64,000 nucleotides of DNA from Euleptes europaea (taxonomy: Eukaryota > Chordata > Lepidosauria > Squamata > Sphaerodactylidae): the NCBI RefSeq assembly GCF_029931775.1, contig NC_079312.1:7385821-7449820 (forward strand). The letters run 5' to 3'. Under the pieces are notes generated by a model that ran no database searches, was not told where the DNA came from, and saw only the letters and a program-made list of their open reading frames with translations. Positions 22,900 to 33,309 of this stretch are shown here, in pieces; within the stretch, counting starts at the first letter, position 1, and every line of letters begins with the position of its first letter. Both the position numbers and the translations under genes were made by a program.

Positions 22900-23450
22900 C
22901 ACTCCCCTCATCTCTCTCGATCCGTTCCTGGCTTTATCGGCCCCTCTGTGCTAATCCAATACGCCTCCATGGAGCCCATTCAAGCCAATGGGAGTTTCTG
23001 GTTCCCATTCTACCCAACGGGCCTTCCAGTGGTTCCCATCCCCGTCATTGCACCCCCTTGCCTTCCCCCAGTCCTCCTCGCGTGCAGGCGGATCCAAGCA
23101 CAACCCCCCCCCCCGTCCCTGCCTTCCCCGCCCCCAAATCCCCCGTCTACCCCCTCTTCACCCAAAATGCGCCTCCAGCTCACCAGAGACCAGCTGCTGC
23201 ACGTGAGAAAAAACAACAGAAGGGCTCCTTTCCCACGGGAGGGGGGCGGGGCAGGAAAGAGAGCGCCCTCCCCCCTTCAAAATAACTACTTCCGCCTTCA
23301 AATAACTACTTCCCCCTTCAGTTCCGGTTTCCTCCATGCCCCTCTAGGAAGCCCGACTCTTTCGTATTAACCCCTAGGGGAGAGGAGCTGCTGAGCTCAT
23401 ACACACCGGTACCTGGTGGAACGTTGGAACCCCGGGACTTCCCAGCAGGC
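22900..23450. promoter_or_regulatory. GC-rich block, possible promoter
   Basis: C-rich and moderately CpG-dense, with GGGGCGGGGC (a GC box) at about 23245-23254. The long overlapping open frames are of low complexity (Pro/Ser rich) and look spurious. It could be a promoter of locus B, 6 kb upstream on the minus strand, but no exon ties them together. Confidence 0.3.
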
Positions 23451-23585
23451 TGCGCCTCCAGCTCCGGCCAGATTTTTTCCAGAGGGCCTTTTAGATAATA
23501 ATAAATAATAATAAAAAATGATGCACCTTGCCTAGGAATTTCAAGGGGGGAAAGATCCTTTGTGTGTGCGCGTATTGCTCAGATC

Positions 23586-24165
23586 AGAAGAAGAAAAGGG
23601 CCAGAGTCCAGTAGCACCTTAAAGACTCACAAGAATATGTTCTGGTAGGGTAGGAGCTTTCGTGGGCCACAGCTCACTTCTTCAGATACTCTATCTGAAG
23701 AAGTGAGCTGTGGCTCACGAAAGCTCATACCCTGCCAGAAAATAGTTTTGTTAGTCTTTAAGGTGCTACTGGACTCTTGCCCTTTTCTACTGCTGCAGAC
23801 TAACACGGATACCCACTGTGAATTAAAGACAGATGGATTCCCATTCTAGCTGTATCTGAAGAAGTGAGCTGTGGCTCACGAAAGCTCATCCCCTGCCAGA
23901 AAATATTCTTGTTAGTCTTTAAGGTGCTACTGGACTCTTGCCCTTTTCTACTACTGCAGACAGACTAACACGGCGACCCACTGTGAATTAAAGACAGATG
24001 GATTCACATTCTAGCAGTATCTGAAGAAGTGAGCTGTGGCTCACGAAAGCTCATCCCCTGCCAGAAAATATTCTTGTGAGTCTTTAAGGTGCTACTGGAC
24101 TCTTGCCCTTTTCTACTGCTGCAGACAGACGAACACGGCTACCCACTGTGAATTATCAGATCAGA
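23586..24165. mobile_element. Penelope-like terminal repeats: inverted then tandem array
   Basis: One minus copy (about 23586-23690) faces three plus copies (about 23691, 23852 and 24017 onward), spaced about 161 and 165 bases. Each has a ribozyme-like core CTGAAGAAGTGAGC ... GCTCACGAAAGCTC and the terminal GTTAGTCTTTAAGGTGCTAC. No coding part. Such tandem terminal copies are known for Penelope-like elements. Confidence 0.7.
23691..23730 (+). ncRNA. Hammerhead ribozyme motif (Penelope-type)
   Basis: CTGAAGA core at 23695, stem II GTGAGC/GCTCAC with a TGTG loop, then GAAA and GCTC. Stem III is only two pairs, as in Penelope-type hammerheads. Stem I pairs over three bases (TAT/ATA). Further copies start at 23852 and 24017, with weaker stem I, and one lies on the minus strand at 23649-23690. 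Confidence 0.65.
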
Positions 24166-24262
24166 AGAGTGAGCCTGTAGCTGCAATAGCTATATTGTCA
24201 GATGTTTTACGCTTTAGGGCTTTTATTTGTTTTTTTTGTTTTTTTTGCTTCTGGTTTTTATT

Positions 24263-24405
24263 GAATCGTAGAATCACAGAGTTGGACGGGACGTCCAGGG
24301 CCATCTAGTCCAACCCCCTGCACAATGCAGGAAGTTCAGAACTACCCACCCCCACTCCCAGTGACCCCTACTCCATGCCCAGAAGATGGCAAAACAAACA
24401 AATAA
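24263..24405 (-). mobile_element. CR1 LINE 3' end
   Basis: Starts GAATCGTAGAATCACAGAGT and runs through CCATCTAGTCCAACCCCCTG and the usual CCCAGTGACCCCTACTCCAT, reversed CR1. Confidence 0.75.
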
Positions 24406-24633
24406 ATAAAACCCCCAAACCCTCCAGGATCTCTGGCCAATCTGGCTTGGAGAAAAATTGGCTAGTTTTTAATGGGTGTTAAGTTTTTGTAATGTTCTGA
24501 GCTGGCTTCAGCAGTTCTCTCGAGAGGTGACTTAAATATGAGAAAAATATATACACTGAAATACACATAATGCTGTATGGAATTTGAAAACTATACCTCA
24601 AACCTGCCCCTGATTTCTGAAGTGTGTGTTTTA

Positions 24634-24845
24634 GAGTGCGGTTGCCATGCCCCACGCAGGGCCTGGAGTTTTCCAGGAATTACAACTGATTTCCAGACTA
24701 TTGGGATCAGTTCTTCTGGAAGAAATGGCAGCTTTGGATGATGGACTGTATTCCCTCTGGGTTCCCTCCCTTCCCCTAAAATCCACCCTCCCCACCATCT
24801 CAAATGTCCAAGAATTTCCCATGCCAGAGTTGGCAAGCCTAGTAT
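24634..24845 (+). mobile_element. Short inverted-repeat element (MITE-like), GGTTGCCA ends
   Basis: Begins GGTTGCCATGCC and ends AGAGTTGGCAAGCC, near-inverted ends, with the internal CCTGGAGTTTTCCAGGAATT palindrome. Related pieces are at 24940-25075, 34868-35046, 35745-35885 and 59245-59345. Confidence 0.55.
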
Positions 24846-24939
24846 TGAGACATCTGCAACTTGGCTCACTTCTTTGAGTCATCTGAGGTGTCTGTGGGGT
24901 TGTTCCCCACAGCAGATGTGCGGGAAGGAAAAAGGGCAG

Positions 24940-25075
24940 GATTGGATTGGCAGGGTATAATGCCATAGGGTCCACCTTACAAAGCAGCCATTTTCTCCAA
25001 GGACACCTGGAGACCAATCGTAATAGCAGGAGATCTTCAGGTGCCATCTGGAGGTTGGCAACCCTATATATAAGT
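24940..25075 (-). mobile_element. MITE-like element, half copy, GGTTGCCA family
   Basis: Starts at GGCAGGGTATAATGCCATAG and ends in GGAGGTTGGCAACCCTA, the reverse of the left half of 24634-24845. Confidence 0.5.
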
Positions 25076-25984
25076 CTGAGAGCACCTCAGCCTAGGGAGC
25101 TAGAGAAGAGAGAACCAGGGAAGCAAATCAGAGAATTTTGTCACTCACGAGGTCGTGAAAGCAGCATGTCTGTCAGCTGGAGTGTTAATAAACCCTTTAG
25201 ATTCCAAGAAACCCTGTTTTGGGTCCTGATTGCTTCCAAATGCTAAAAGAACCATTGCCATTTGAGAAAAACATTTGGCAAACCAGTTATTGTAGCAGCT
25301 ACCATTTTTACCCCTATATTATGTCTGGGTTCATCAGTTTTAGTATTTTGTCCGATTGCTGGCTGATGTATACATACACACTATGAGGAAAATTAACTGC
25401 CAAAATTAGTTGGTAAGAATTTATTCATTATATTTTTCATTAAGATCATTTTGATAATACCACCTAAATATTTGTACACATAATAATATTGCTGCTATTC
25501 TATATTTTGGGTTTTTAAAGATATAATATTTAAACATTTGCTTCGCCTGAGCATGAGAATCATGGAACAAGAGCCATTATCTTAATAATGTCTGTGTTTG
25601 ACCACATGGAATGAAATTTGCAAGTGAGTAATTATTTACATTTCCTCCTAGTTTGTTTTTTTTAAAAAAAACTTTTGCTTCTTTTGATTTTTTAAACTGT
25701 GTTTTTATTTGTCAGGAATCAGTTGTTAACTGGACTGGCTAATTATATCAACACTTCTTGGGGTATAGGTATGTATTTGAGAACACTTAAAGAGGCCCAT
25801 AGGTCCCAAAGGCATTTGGTCTTGTTTGCTATGGCTGGGTTTGTGGACTATCAACTTCATTTGCATTGTATAGTGTATACTGAGGACTATTTGGCACAGC
25901 AGTTTTCAATCTAAAGGCTAAATTCAAGGCCTATATTTTTAAATGTCATCATCAACCTTTATTGCTCACTGACATAGTCTTAAG
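25076..25984. other. A/T-rich interval, nothing recognised
   Basis: Low GC, short frames without domains. No repeat family assigned. Confidence 0.4.
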
Positions 25985-26640
25985 CATTTACGTTGTACAA
26001 GGAGAACAGTTTTACAAAGACAGGCAGCATACAAACAAGGATAAAAGAACACGAAAGATACTGCAGACTTGGCCAACCTGAGAAATCAGCAGTGGCTGAA
26101 CATGGACTGACACAAACAGGACACAGGGTCTTATTCCAAAACACTGAAAGACTGGACAATTCTACCAATTTGTCAGATTGCACAGAGAAGCCATTGAAAT
26201 TCATAAACATCAGCACAACTTTAACAGAAGAGAGTTTAAGAATGAATAAGGCTTGTCTTCCTGTCCTGAAAACCTCCAGACTAACAAAGACTACAGTCCA
26301 CAATAGCCATGCAGATTAGCTTTGGATTCCACATGTTAACAGATCACTTCAGGATACAATGGTTCCACATTAACATACCACACCCTCATTAGCACATTAT
26401 CTTGATACTTACAGGACAATGATTAGCCCATTACCTTTAATACTTTGCAGACAATGACTCAGCTCAAACCCAACCCCTTCTGACTATATATTACTCTTCC
26501 TACACACTTGACACTGAGAGACACTGTCCTTCAGTGTTACTCCTCTGAAGATGCCGGCCACAGCTGCTGGCGAAACGTCAGGAAAGAAAATGCCACAGTC
26601 ACACAGCCCGGATAACCTACAAGAACCTATGGGCATAATC
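25985..26640 (+). mobile_element. Penelope-like element 3' part: GIY-YIG domain piece and ribozyme end
   Basis: A frame at 25993-26319 encodes IQTRIKEHERYCRLGQPEKS and AVAEHGLTQTGHRVLFQNTE, typical of the GIY-YIG endonuclease at the C-terminus of Penelope-like polyproteins. About 250 bases on, the non-coding end carries a hammerhead motif at 26541-26583. The reverse transcriptase part is missing. Confidence 0.75.
26541..26583 (+). ncRNA. Hammerhead ribozyme motif at a Penelope-like 3' end
   Basis: Stem I TCCT/AGGA; core CTGAAGA at 26545; stem II GCCGGC/GCTGGC with loop CACAGCT; GAAA at 26572; then CGTC with the expected cleavage after C26579. Stem III is two pairs without a loop, the minimal form seen in Penelope-like elements, which is thought to work best as dimers. 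All core bases fit the consensus. Confidence 0.75.
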
Positions 26641-26641
26641 C

Positions 26642-26850
26642 AAGGTTCTAAGAGAAGATCATATTTGGCTAGAATGGGTAAAATCCAGTGAGTTCTCTCT
26701 AGCTCCACAGTCACACAGGCAGTCACTAAAAAGCGACCGTTTAACACCTGTGTGGGAAAAGCATTCAGCCTCTCTAGAGTAAAACCACGCCTTTGATTTT
26801 GGGAGGTTAAAAGATTAAAATATACTTCTGGCAGGGGGGGTCCCATTGCG
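26642..26850 (-). mobile_element. LINE C-terminal fragment, unassigned family
   Basis: A minus frame reads RGFTLERLNAFPTQVLNGRF and KYDLLLEPWIMP, parallel to ARLNANPSMVMQGRI at 21890-22305. Confidence 0.4.
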
Positions 26851-26914
26851 GCAGTGTAGCAAACTTGACGTGCTCTGCATTGGGTACTGCTAAAAGCTAA
26901 GCTAAATACTCTGC

Positions 26915-26957
26915 CTCATTTATCAGCCTTTTGGCTAAGATCAAGTGTACTATTTTT
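26915..26957 (+). pseudogene. U2 snRNA 5' fragment
   Basis: TCAGCCTTTTGGCTAAGATC and then AAGTGTACTAT match the first 40 or so bases of U2 snRNA (which has TCGGCC and GTAGTAT). It then runs into unrelated A/T sequence. A truncated retroposed copy, not a gene: the branch-site region and everything after it are absent. Confidence 0.8.
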
Positions 26958-27198
26958 AAATTTGTATTTTAAGTCACATTACTTTGGTCACATTATGAGA
27001 AGACAAGAGTCACTGGAAAAGAAAAAATGCCCAGAAAAGTTGAAAGCAGCAGGAAGACCCAACATGAGATGGATTGACTCTGTAAAGGAGGCCACAGCCC
27101 TCAGTCCGCAAGACCTGAGCAAGGCTGTTAGCGATATGATATTTTGGACATTAATTCATAGAGTCACCATAAGTCAGAAGTTACTTGACAGCACTTAA
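26957..27198 (+). mobile_element. BovB LINE 3' end
   Basis: Encodes RRQESLEKKKCPEKLKAAGR, then PNMRWIDSVKEATALSPQDL and SKAV, the conserved end of BovB reverse transcriptase, followed by CACCATAAGTCAGAAGTTAC. Compare the split copy at 12735-13865. Confidence 0.8.
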
Positions 27199-27199
27199 C

Positions 27200-27401
27200 A
27201 AACACATTCCCATATGGAACTACCCAACAACTCCAAGCATCTTTGAAGGACCTGAGTATCTCATACCATCTGAGACTAGACAGGTGGCAAATCAAGTGCT
27301 CAAATTTTGGAACTCTCTCCGCAGGAAGATTTTTCTGTCTCCCCCTATCTGTTTTTCTCCAACAGTGGATGGATCCTTTTCGGTTGGTTGGTGTTCCCAC
27401 A

Positions 27402-27415
<14 letters not shown>
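27200..27415 (+). mobile_element. L2-like LINE C-terminal fragment
   Basis: A frame reads QVLKFWNSLRRKIFLSPPIC, a form of the FWNSL motif of this LINE group. It abuts the decayed end of locus C. Confidence 0.55.
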
Positions 27416-28423
<1,008 letters not shown>

Positions 28424-29050
28424 CTGAAATAAACAGAAAGCAGAAACAATGAAAGAAAGCCATTAACTGCTCTTGATAACACTTCAACAGAAATCGTTTG
28501 AAGGGGAGACAAATTCTGCCACGTAGGAATCAATGGCCCTCAGACTGGAAACAATCAATTTACTGATGCTGAAAGGTAGAACTGTTAAAAAAAATAACAA
28601 CAACATGATATTGTATCTAAAGTTTAAACTAATACAGTAACTAGTATAAAATGGTGGAATTTATATTTTTGTTTAGTAATAATTTTAAACATTGATAGAA
28701 AATATCCTAGTGGTAAATATAGCAGGGATTCTAATAATAATGCTTCAGGTGGTTGTTTTACCTTGCTTATATTTATGATTTTTTCTTGCCTCCCCCCAAT
28801 ATTGCTTCTTTAATTTTTGTATCCCACATTTTAAAAAATCAATAAAAAAATTATTCTAAAAAAACATTTTGTGCCTCCGAAGAATGATAAGCCTACAATC
28901 CTCAACAGGCAATTGTGGGATGGGCTGTATTCTTTTTAGTTTACAAGCTAACATTTTAGCTTACAAACTATGTATTCAGACGTTCCTCCCTTACCTGCAT
29001 GTGGACCCACTCCCTACTGAGAGTTTCTATTTCAAGAGCCCTACAGGAGT
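28424..29050. other. KRAB-to-finger intron of locus C, A/T-rich, no gene
   Basis: No KRAB-B exon is seen and no repeat family is clear. Confidence 0.4.
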
Positions 29051-29055
29051 CCTTG

Positions 29056-29292
29056 ACAGCCAGCGTGGCGTAGGGTTTAAGAACGATGGGACTCTAATCT
29101 GAAGAACCGGGTTCAATTTCTGCACTCCTCCACATGAAGCCTTCTGGGTGACCTTGGGCCAGTCACAGGTCTCTCAGAACTCTATCAGCCCACACAGACG
29201 CAGGTGATGGCAAACTACCTCCAAACATCTTTTGCCTTGAAAACCCTATGGGGTCACCGTAAGTCATCTGTGACTTGACGGCACTTTCCATG
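29056..29292 (+). mobile_element. tRNA-headed SINE (family 2)
   Basis: AGCCAGCGTGGCGTAGGGTT head, GGGTTCAATTTCTGCACTCC, then the tail GGGGTCACCGTAAGTCATCT. It sits 75 bases downstream of the locus C KRAB exon. Confidence 0.75.
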
Positions 29293-29366
29293 ACATGAAG
29301 AGTTCTCCTTAGAAAGACCCATTTCTACCTTCAGCATTGGTGAATCAAGAGAAAGGAGAGCCTTAC

Positions 29367-29493
29367 CCAGAGAGGCCACAGTCTGACAATTGTCCTCCAT
29401 GACTTCCTTGTGAAGTCTTCTTTGGTCCAGATCCAGCAGAGCCCATTCCTCTTCAGTGAAATGAACAGACACCTCCTCAAAGGTCACCTGGCC
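29367..29493 (-). CDS. Locus C: KRAB-A box exon
   Basis: A 127-base exon, phase 0 to 1, with acceptor TCTTTTCAG and donor GTAAGG. It encodes GQVTFEEVSVHFTEEEWALL, then DLDQRRLHKEVMEDNCQTVASLG. EEW is kept but MLE has become MED and the first Asp of the DV motif is Glu. The box is open, although the rest of the locus is damaged. Closest to the stub in locus A. Confidence 0.8.
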
Positions 29494-29733
29494 CTGAAAA
29501 GAGAACAAATCCCACTATCTTTACAGATAACGCAAGAATCTCTCCCCTTCTAAGGGCAACCCACAAGGTCTATAATTAGATGTTTGCTTTCAGAAGTCAA
29601 ACCTCCTTGGGATATTTTCATTTTCTATCTAGTGAGCAGCATAGATCGCAAGGGAAAGGGAGAGAGATTCTGTCAGGCCTTGGGAGGGGTGGGGGAAGGC
29701 ACCCAGGGGCGTGACCCGCAGTTCCACACTTAC

Positions 29734-29813
29734 ACAATCCTGCTGCATGGAAGCCACTTTCTTTCCGCCACAAAGAGATGGCAAAGAATGTACTGTCAGT
29801 TTTACAGCACTGC
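29734..29813 (-). CDS. Locus C: linker exon 2
   Basis: An 80-base exon, phase 1 to 0, with acceptor TCCTTCTCAG and donor GTAAGT. It encodes GSAVKLTVHSLPSLCGGKKV and then ASMQQDC. The HSLPSLC part lines up with MPSLPSPPC of locus D and PSLLC of locus B. Confidence 0.65.
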
Positions 29814-30224
29814 CTGAGAAGGATGAAAAGACAATTGGAAGATAGTCATACATTTCCACATGTTCAGCATTTCAGTTCCTTGTGTGAGAAAAATATCCTC
29901 CCTCTCTTGGCTCATGGTCACAACTCTCCTTGCGTCCTTATTGCGGATTATTATTTGCTTCCAAAGGTATGCCAAATCCAATTTTGCTATGGCGGTCATT
30001 TAAAAAAACTGTGGCCTGTTTGTCTGATGGTACAGAATTCAGAGTGTTAAGAGGGAAGAACTCTTAACTGCATGGAACAAGCAGTTCTAAACAAAGGAAT
30101 AGAACCATAGTTACCAAACCCCAGAATCTATAAATGAGGTTCATCATCATTATCTCAGTTAGCAGGCAAATCCCCTTATTGCTGGCACCGCAGGTAAGGT
30201 GAGGCAGAAATGTAATGTCATATT

Positions 30225-30762
30225 TGGTGATCCCTGGCCCCAGAATCATCCAGCTGTTCTCAACCAGGGCCTTTTCAGCTCTGGCCCCAGCCTGGTGGAA
30301 CTCTCTGTCTAGTGAGACCCGTGCCCTGAGAGACCTGGCTCAGTTCTGCAGGACCTGTAAGATGGAGATGCTCCACCAGTTTTACATATTAGTTGGTTTC
30401 CCTTCCCCTTTTTTTCTTCCTTCCTTGTTTTCCCTCGCCTTCTGTTCTCTTCTTCCTTTCCTTCTGGACCTGATAGATCTCCGCCAATCTAGGTGGTCTC
30501 CCCCTTATTGTTATCTCTTGGTCCAACATCACCAGGTCAGTGACAACTCCCCTGCATGAGGGGGAGCGTAGTTTAGGGCGCCATCTTGTATTGCATTAGA
30601 CTAGGATTTAGAGTTTTAATTATGTGTTTTAATCATGCATTTTAATCTCATATTAACAAATCTAATTATTGATTATTGTGTGTTCTAGTGAGCCGCCCTG
30701 AGCCTGGTTCTACGGGGAAAGGGCAGGGTATAAATCAAATAAAATAAGTATAAATAAATATT
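30225..30762 (+). mobile_element. L2-like LINE C-terminus and full 3' end
   Basis: Encodes RAFSALAPAWWNSLSSETRA and LRDLAQFCRTCKMEMLHQ, the characteristic ending of this LINE family, then an untranslated part ending TGAGCCGCCCTGAGCCTGGT and an AAATAAA-rich tail. Confidence 0.75.
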
Positions 30763-31074
30763 TTCTCCCATACTTTTAGTAAATACAATATTACCATGTG
30801 TAGGGCCTCACAGTTAACCAGTCGGTTAACCAAGTGACCCTTGCAGTCATAGGATATAATTGTAGATGGGAAATGCCTAAGCCACTATGCTTGCAATTAT
30901 CTGGTGCTAATTTTAAATCAATTCTAGGTTTTCACTTCCCGAAATGGTGATTTCTATGCTAAGAACCAGGGATGGAGCATCTTTCCCACACAGGGCTGGG
31001 GGGAAGGAGGGATAAAAAAGCCTATTTTCAGCCAAAGAACACTCCGGTGGGAACAGCACCCCTTTCAGCCTTAC

Positions 31075-31123
31075 CTGGAAAAGCTGCCACGGGGTAATGC
31101 TTCAGTGCAATCCCTTCCTGCAC
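31075..31123 (-). CDS. Locus C: linker exon 1
   Basis: A 49-base exon, phase 0 to 1, with acceptor CTATTTCAG and donor GTAAGG. It encodes [16 protein letters not shown]. It has the acceptor that locus A has lost. Confidence 0.7.
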
Positions 31124-31284
31124 CTGAAATAGAAATGGGGACCCCAGAAAGGGGAGACTGATAAGAAACAAAACCAGACACAGGATAGAAGGTTCTTAAA
31201 ACATTGGGGCCATCCCTGTGGATTTTTAGGGTGCTCATATTCACACCCTGCACCCCAGACACTACCTAGATGAATCCCTCTCAC

Positions 31285-31770
31285 CTGTTTGGCCTGATGG
31301 TTGTCCTCTGCCTGGCTCAAGAGGAAGCCTTCTGCCAGGGCCACCGCCTGGGAACTGGTCTCCGGCCCGCATTCCCTGACCCAGTTCTCCATCTCCGGGG
31401 GTAGGACAGCCAGGAACTGCTCCAGGATCACCAGATCCAGCATCTCCTTCTTGTTGTGTCTTTCTGGCTTCAGCCAGCGGTTGCAAAGTTTGTGGAGTCG
31501 GCTGCAGACCTCTCGGGGGCCCTCAGTCTCCTGGTAGTGGAAGCACCTGAATTGGTGTCGCCACACATCTGAAGAGAGGATGTTGTCTCCCAGGCTCTTC
31601 TCCACGGCTCCTTTCCACAGCTCCATTCTGGTTCTAGCATCAGTGGCATCAAGGACTTCTCTTGATTCAGACAGATGAGTCTGGCTCTCCCCTCTTCCTC
31701 TCCAAACAGTGGATCGTCTTTCTCCTTTGCCAGAATCTTCTATAAAGGCAAGTACCAGATCTATGACCTC
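31285..31770 (-). CDS. Locus C: SCAN domain exon (start codon uncertain)
   Basis: An open 486-base exon after an acceptor (AGATTTGCAG), ending in phase 0 at GTGAGA. The SCAN domain is complete: [64 protein letters not shown]. Where locus A has its ATG ([10 protein letters not shown]), this copy has AAG ([10 protein letters not shown]), and a two-base loss a little further on shifts that frame. The frame that reaches SCAN has no ATG until [12 protein letters not shown], directly before the domain. So translation would need that ATG or an upstream exon. With the broken fingers this points to a decaying gene. Confidence 0.75.
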
Positions 31771-31850
31771 CTGCAAATCTAAGCCTGATTTTTTGGACTG
31801 ATATACTTATATCCATGCATTTGTGTGCGGGTATATGTATACACACATCT

Positions 31851-31892
31851 GCATCTAATTGAGTGAGCTCTGATTCATGAAAGCTCATGGTG
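31851..31892 (+). mobile_element. Degenerate Penelope-like ribozyme-end scrap
   Basis: GAGTGAGCTCTGATTCATGA and then AAGCTCAT resemble the GTGAGC...GCTCACGAAAGCTCAT core but the stem is lost. Confidence 0.35.
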
Positions 31893-32267
31893 GAATCACG
31901 GGTCTAAGTAAATAAGAAGGTGGACGGAGCAATGAGTTTCCGAAAGGGGATCACGCGACAGACAGAAGGTTGTCCCACCTCTGAAGGGAAAATCAGCCAC
32001 TCAGATAAGCCCATACCCAATGAGAAGGGGGATGAGATGTTGGAGGGAACACAGGAGAAGAGCAGTGACAGCTCAGATCTGGCTCAGGAAAAAGAGCAGA
32101 CAGAATGAAGGGTAGCTCTGCCTGACAGTGTGGCAGAGCAGTTTAGCTCTGTCTCTGGGATGGAAGAGAGTGCTCAATTGTTAAGCCTGTCTCTGGTGAT
32201 GAGCAGACCGTGTACCATGACTCTGGGGAGAGGGCAGGCTGGTGTGGGAGGAATCCTGTGTGAGAGA

Positions 32268-32543
32268 GGCTGTTACCACACTAGGTATTCCCAGCGATGT
32301 ATTAAGAGTTTGAAACTGTTATAAAAAATACTGTTCGCACTTTCTATGTATTCCCACCGACGTATTAAGAGTTTGAAACTGTTATAAAAATACTGTTCGC
32401 ACTTTGTTTGGCCCCTTTAGCTGTGAAGACGTCTTCCAACCATTTTTTAGCCGTGGCATCCAGAAACCCTTTTAAAGCGATGTTTTTTATAACATTTCCA
32501 AACTCTTGATACATCGCTGGGAATACCTAGTGCGGTAACAGCC
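32268..32543. mobile_element. MITE with about 60-base inverted ends and a duplicated left end
   Basis: The left end GGCTGTTACCACACTAGG and the right end, read in reverse, GGCTGTTACCGCACTAGG, stay alike for about 60 bases (through TATTCCCAGCGATGTAT and TTATAAAAAA). AGAGA flanks both sides (32263-32267 and 32544-32548), a possible 5-base target duplication. About 63 bases of the left end (from TATTCCCAGCGATG) are repeated in tandem. No coding capacity. Confidence 0.7.
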
Positions 32544-32934
32544 AGAGAGGATCCAACCTAGAGGCTGGTCAATAAAAGCCTGTTTGTGCCTGAACGCATT
32601 GTAGAAATGCCTACTCTCTGAAGTCATAACCAGTTTAAATTTTTGTGCCTTGGCCCGGTTTCTACTTTGTCTACGTGGAGACTTGTGCTGCTGGTTTGTT
32701 CCTCTAAAACCAACCGATAAATAAATCTTCTTGGTTGTTTATACATTAATCCATCCTCAGTGATCTCAATAACTTCTTTGTGCACCACAAAACTTACTTC
32801 ACAGCTGCGAACCCAAAGCCTATACACAATACCTGTAGAACACCTGAAAACTGAAGGGAAGGTTTATAGTTCCAAACAAACCTAGATCCCAAAAATCTTA
32901 GGAGGCTGTGTGTGTCTCTTAAGTAGGAAAAAAA

Positions 32935-33008
32935 AAAGTTTGATCCTATACTTAGTAGGTTGGACTAGATGGCATGTATGGCCCCTTCAAACTCTATAAT
33001 TCTATGTT
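32935..33008 (+). mobile_element. CR1 LINE 3' tip
   Basis: GGTTGGACTAGATGGCATGT, then CCCCTTCAAACTCTATAATTC, the last bases of a CR1. Confidence 0.7.
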
Positions 33009-33014
33009 TTTTAT

Positions 33015-33306
33015 TATTGTTTTGTTGATTACAAAATTAACAGTTAGAGCGGTTTCTCAGCGGAATAGACTTCCTTGAGAGGTGGTAAGTGCTCCTTCCC
33101 TGGAGGTTTTTAAGCGGAGGCTAGATGGCCATCTGTCAGCAATGCTGATTCTATGACCTGGGCAGTTCATGGGAGGGAGGGCATCTTGGCAATCTTCTGG
33201 GCATGGAGTAAGGCTCACTGGGGTTGTGCGGGGGAGGTAGTTGTGAGTTTCCTGCATTGTGCAGGGGGTTGGACTAGATGATCCTGGTGATCCCTTCCAA
33301 CCCTAT
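33015..33306 (+). mobile_element. CR1 LINE 3' end
   Basis: GAGGTGGTAAGTGCTCCTTC, CTAGATGGCCATCTGTCAGC, then GGGGGTTGGACTAGATGATC and CCCTTCCAACCCTATGAT. Second CR1 3' end directly after another. Confidence 0.8.
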
Positions 33307-33309
33307 GAT

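Noticed and set aside
22758-23370. Two overlapping plus frames of about 180 codons, Pro/Ser rich
   Set aside because: Begins inside a SINE and runs through a C-rich block; no domain or homology recognised.
26915-26957. Functional U2 snRNA gene
   Set aside because: Ends after about 40 bases; no Sm site or later stems.
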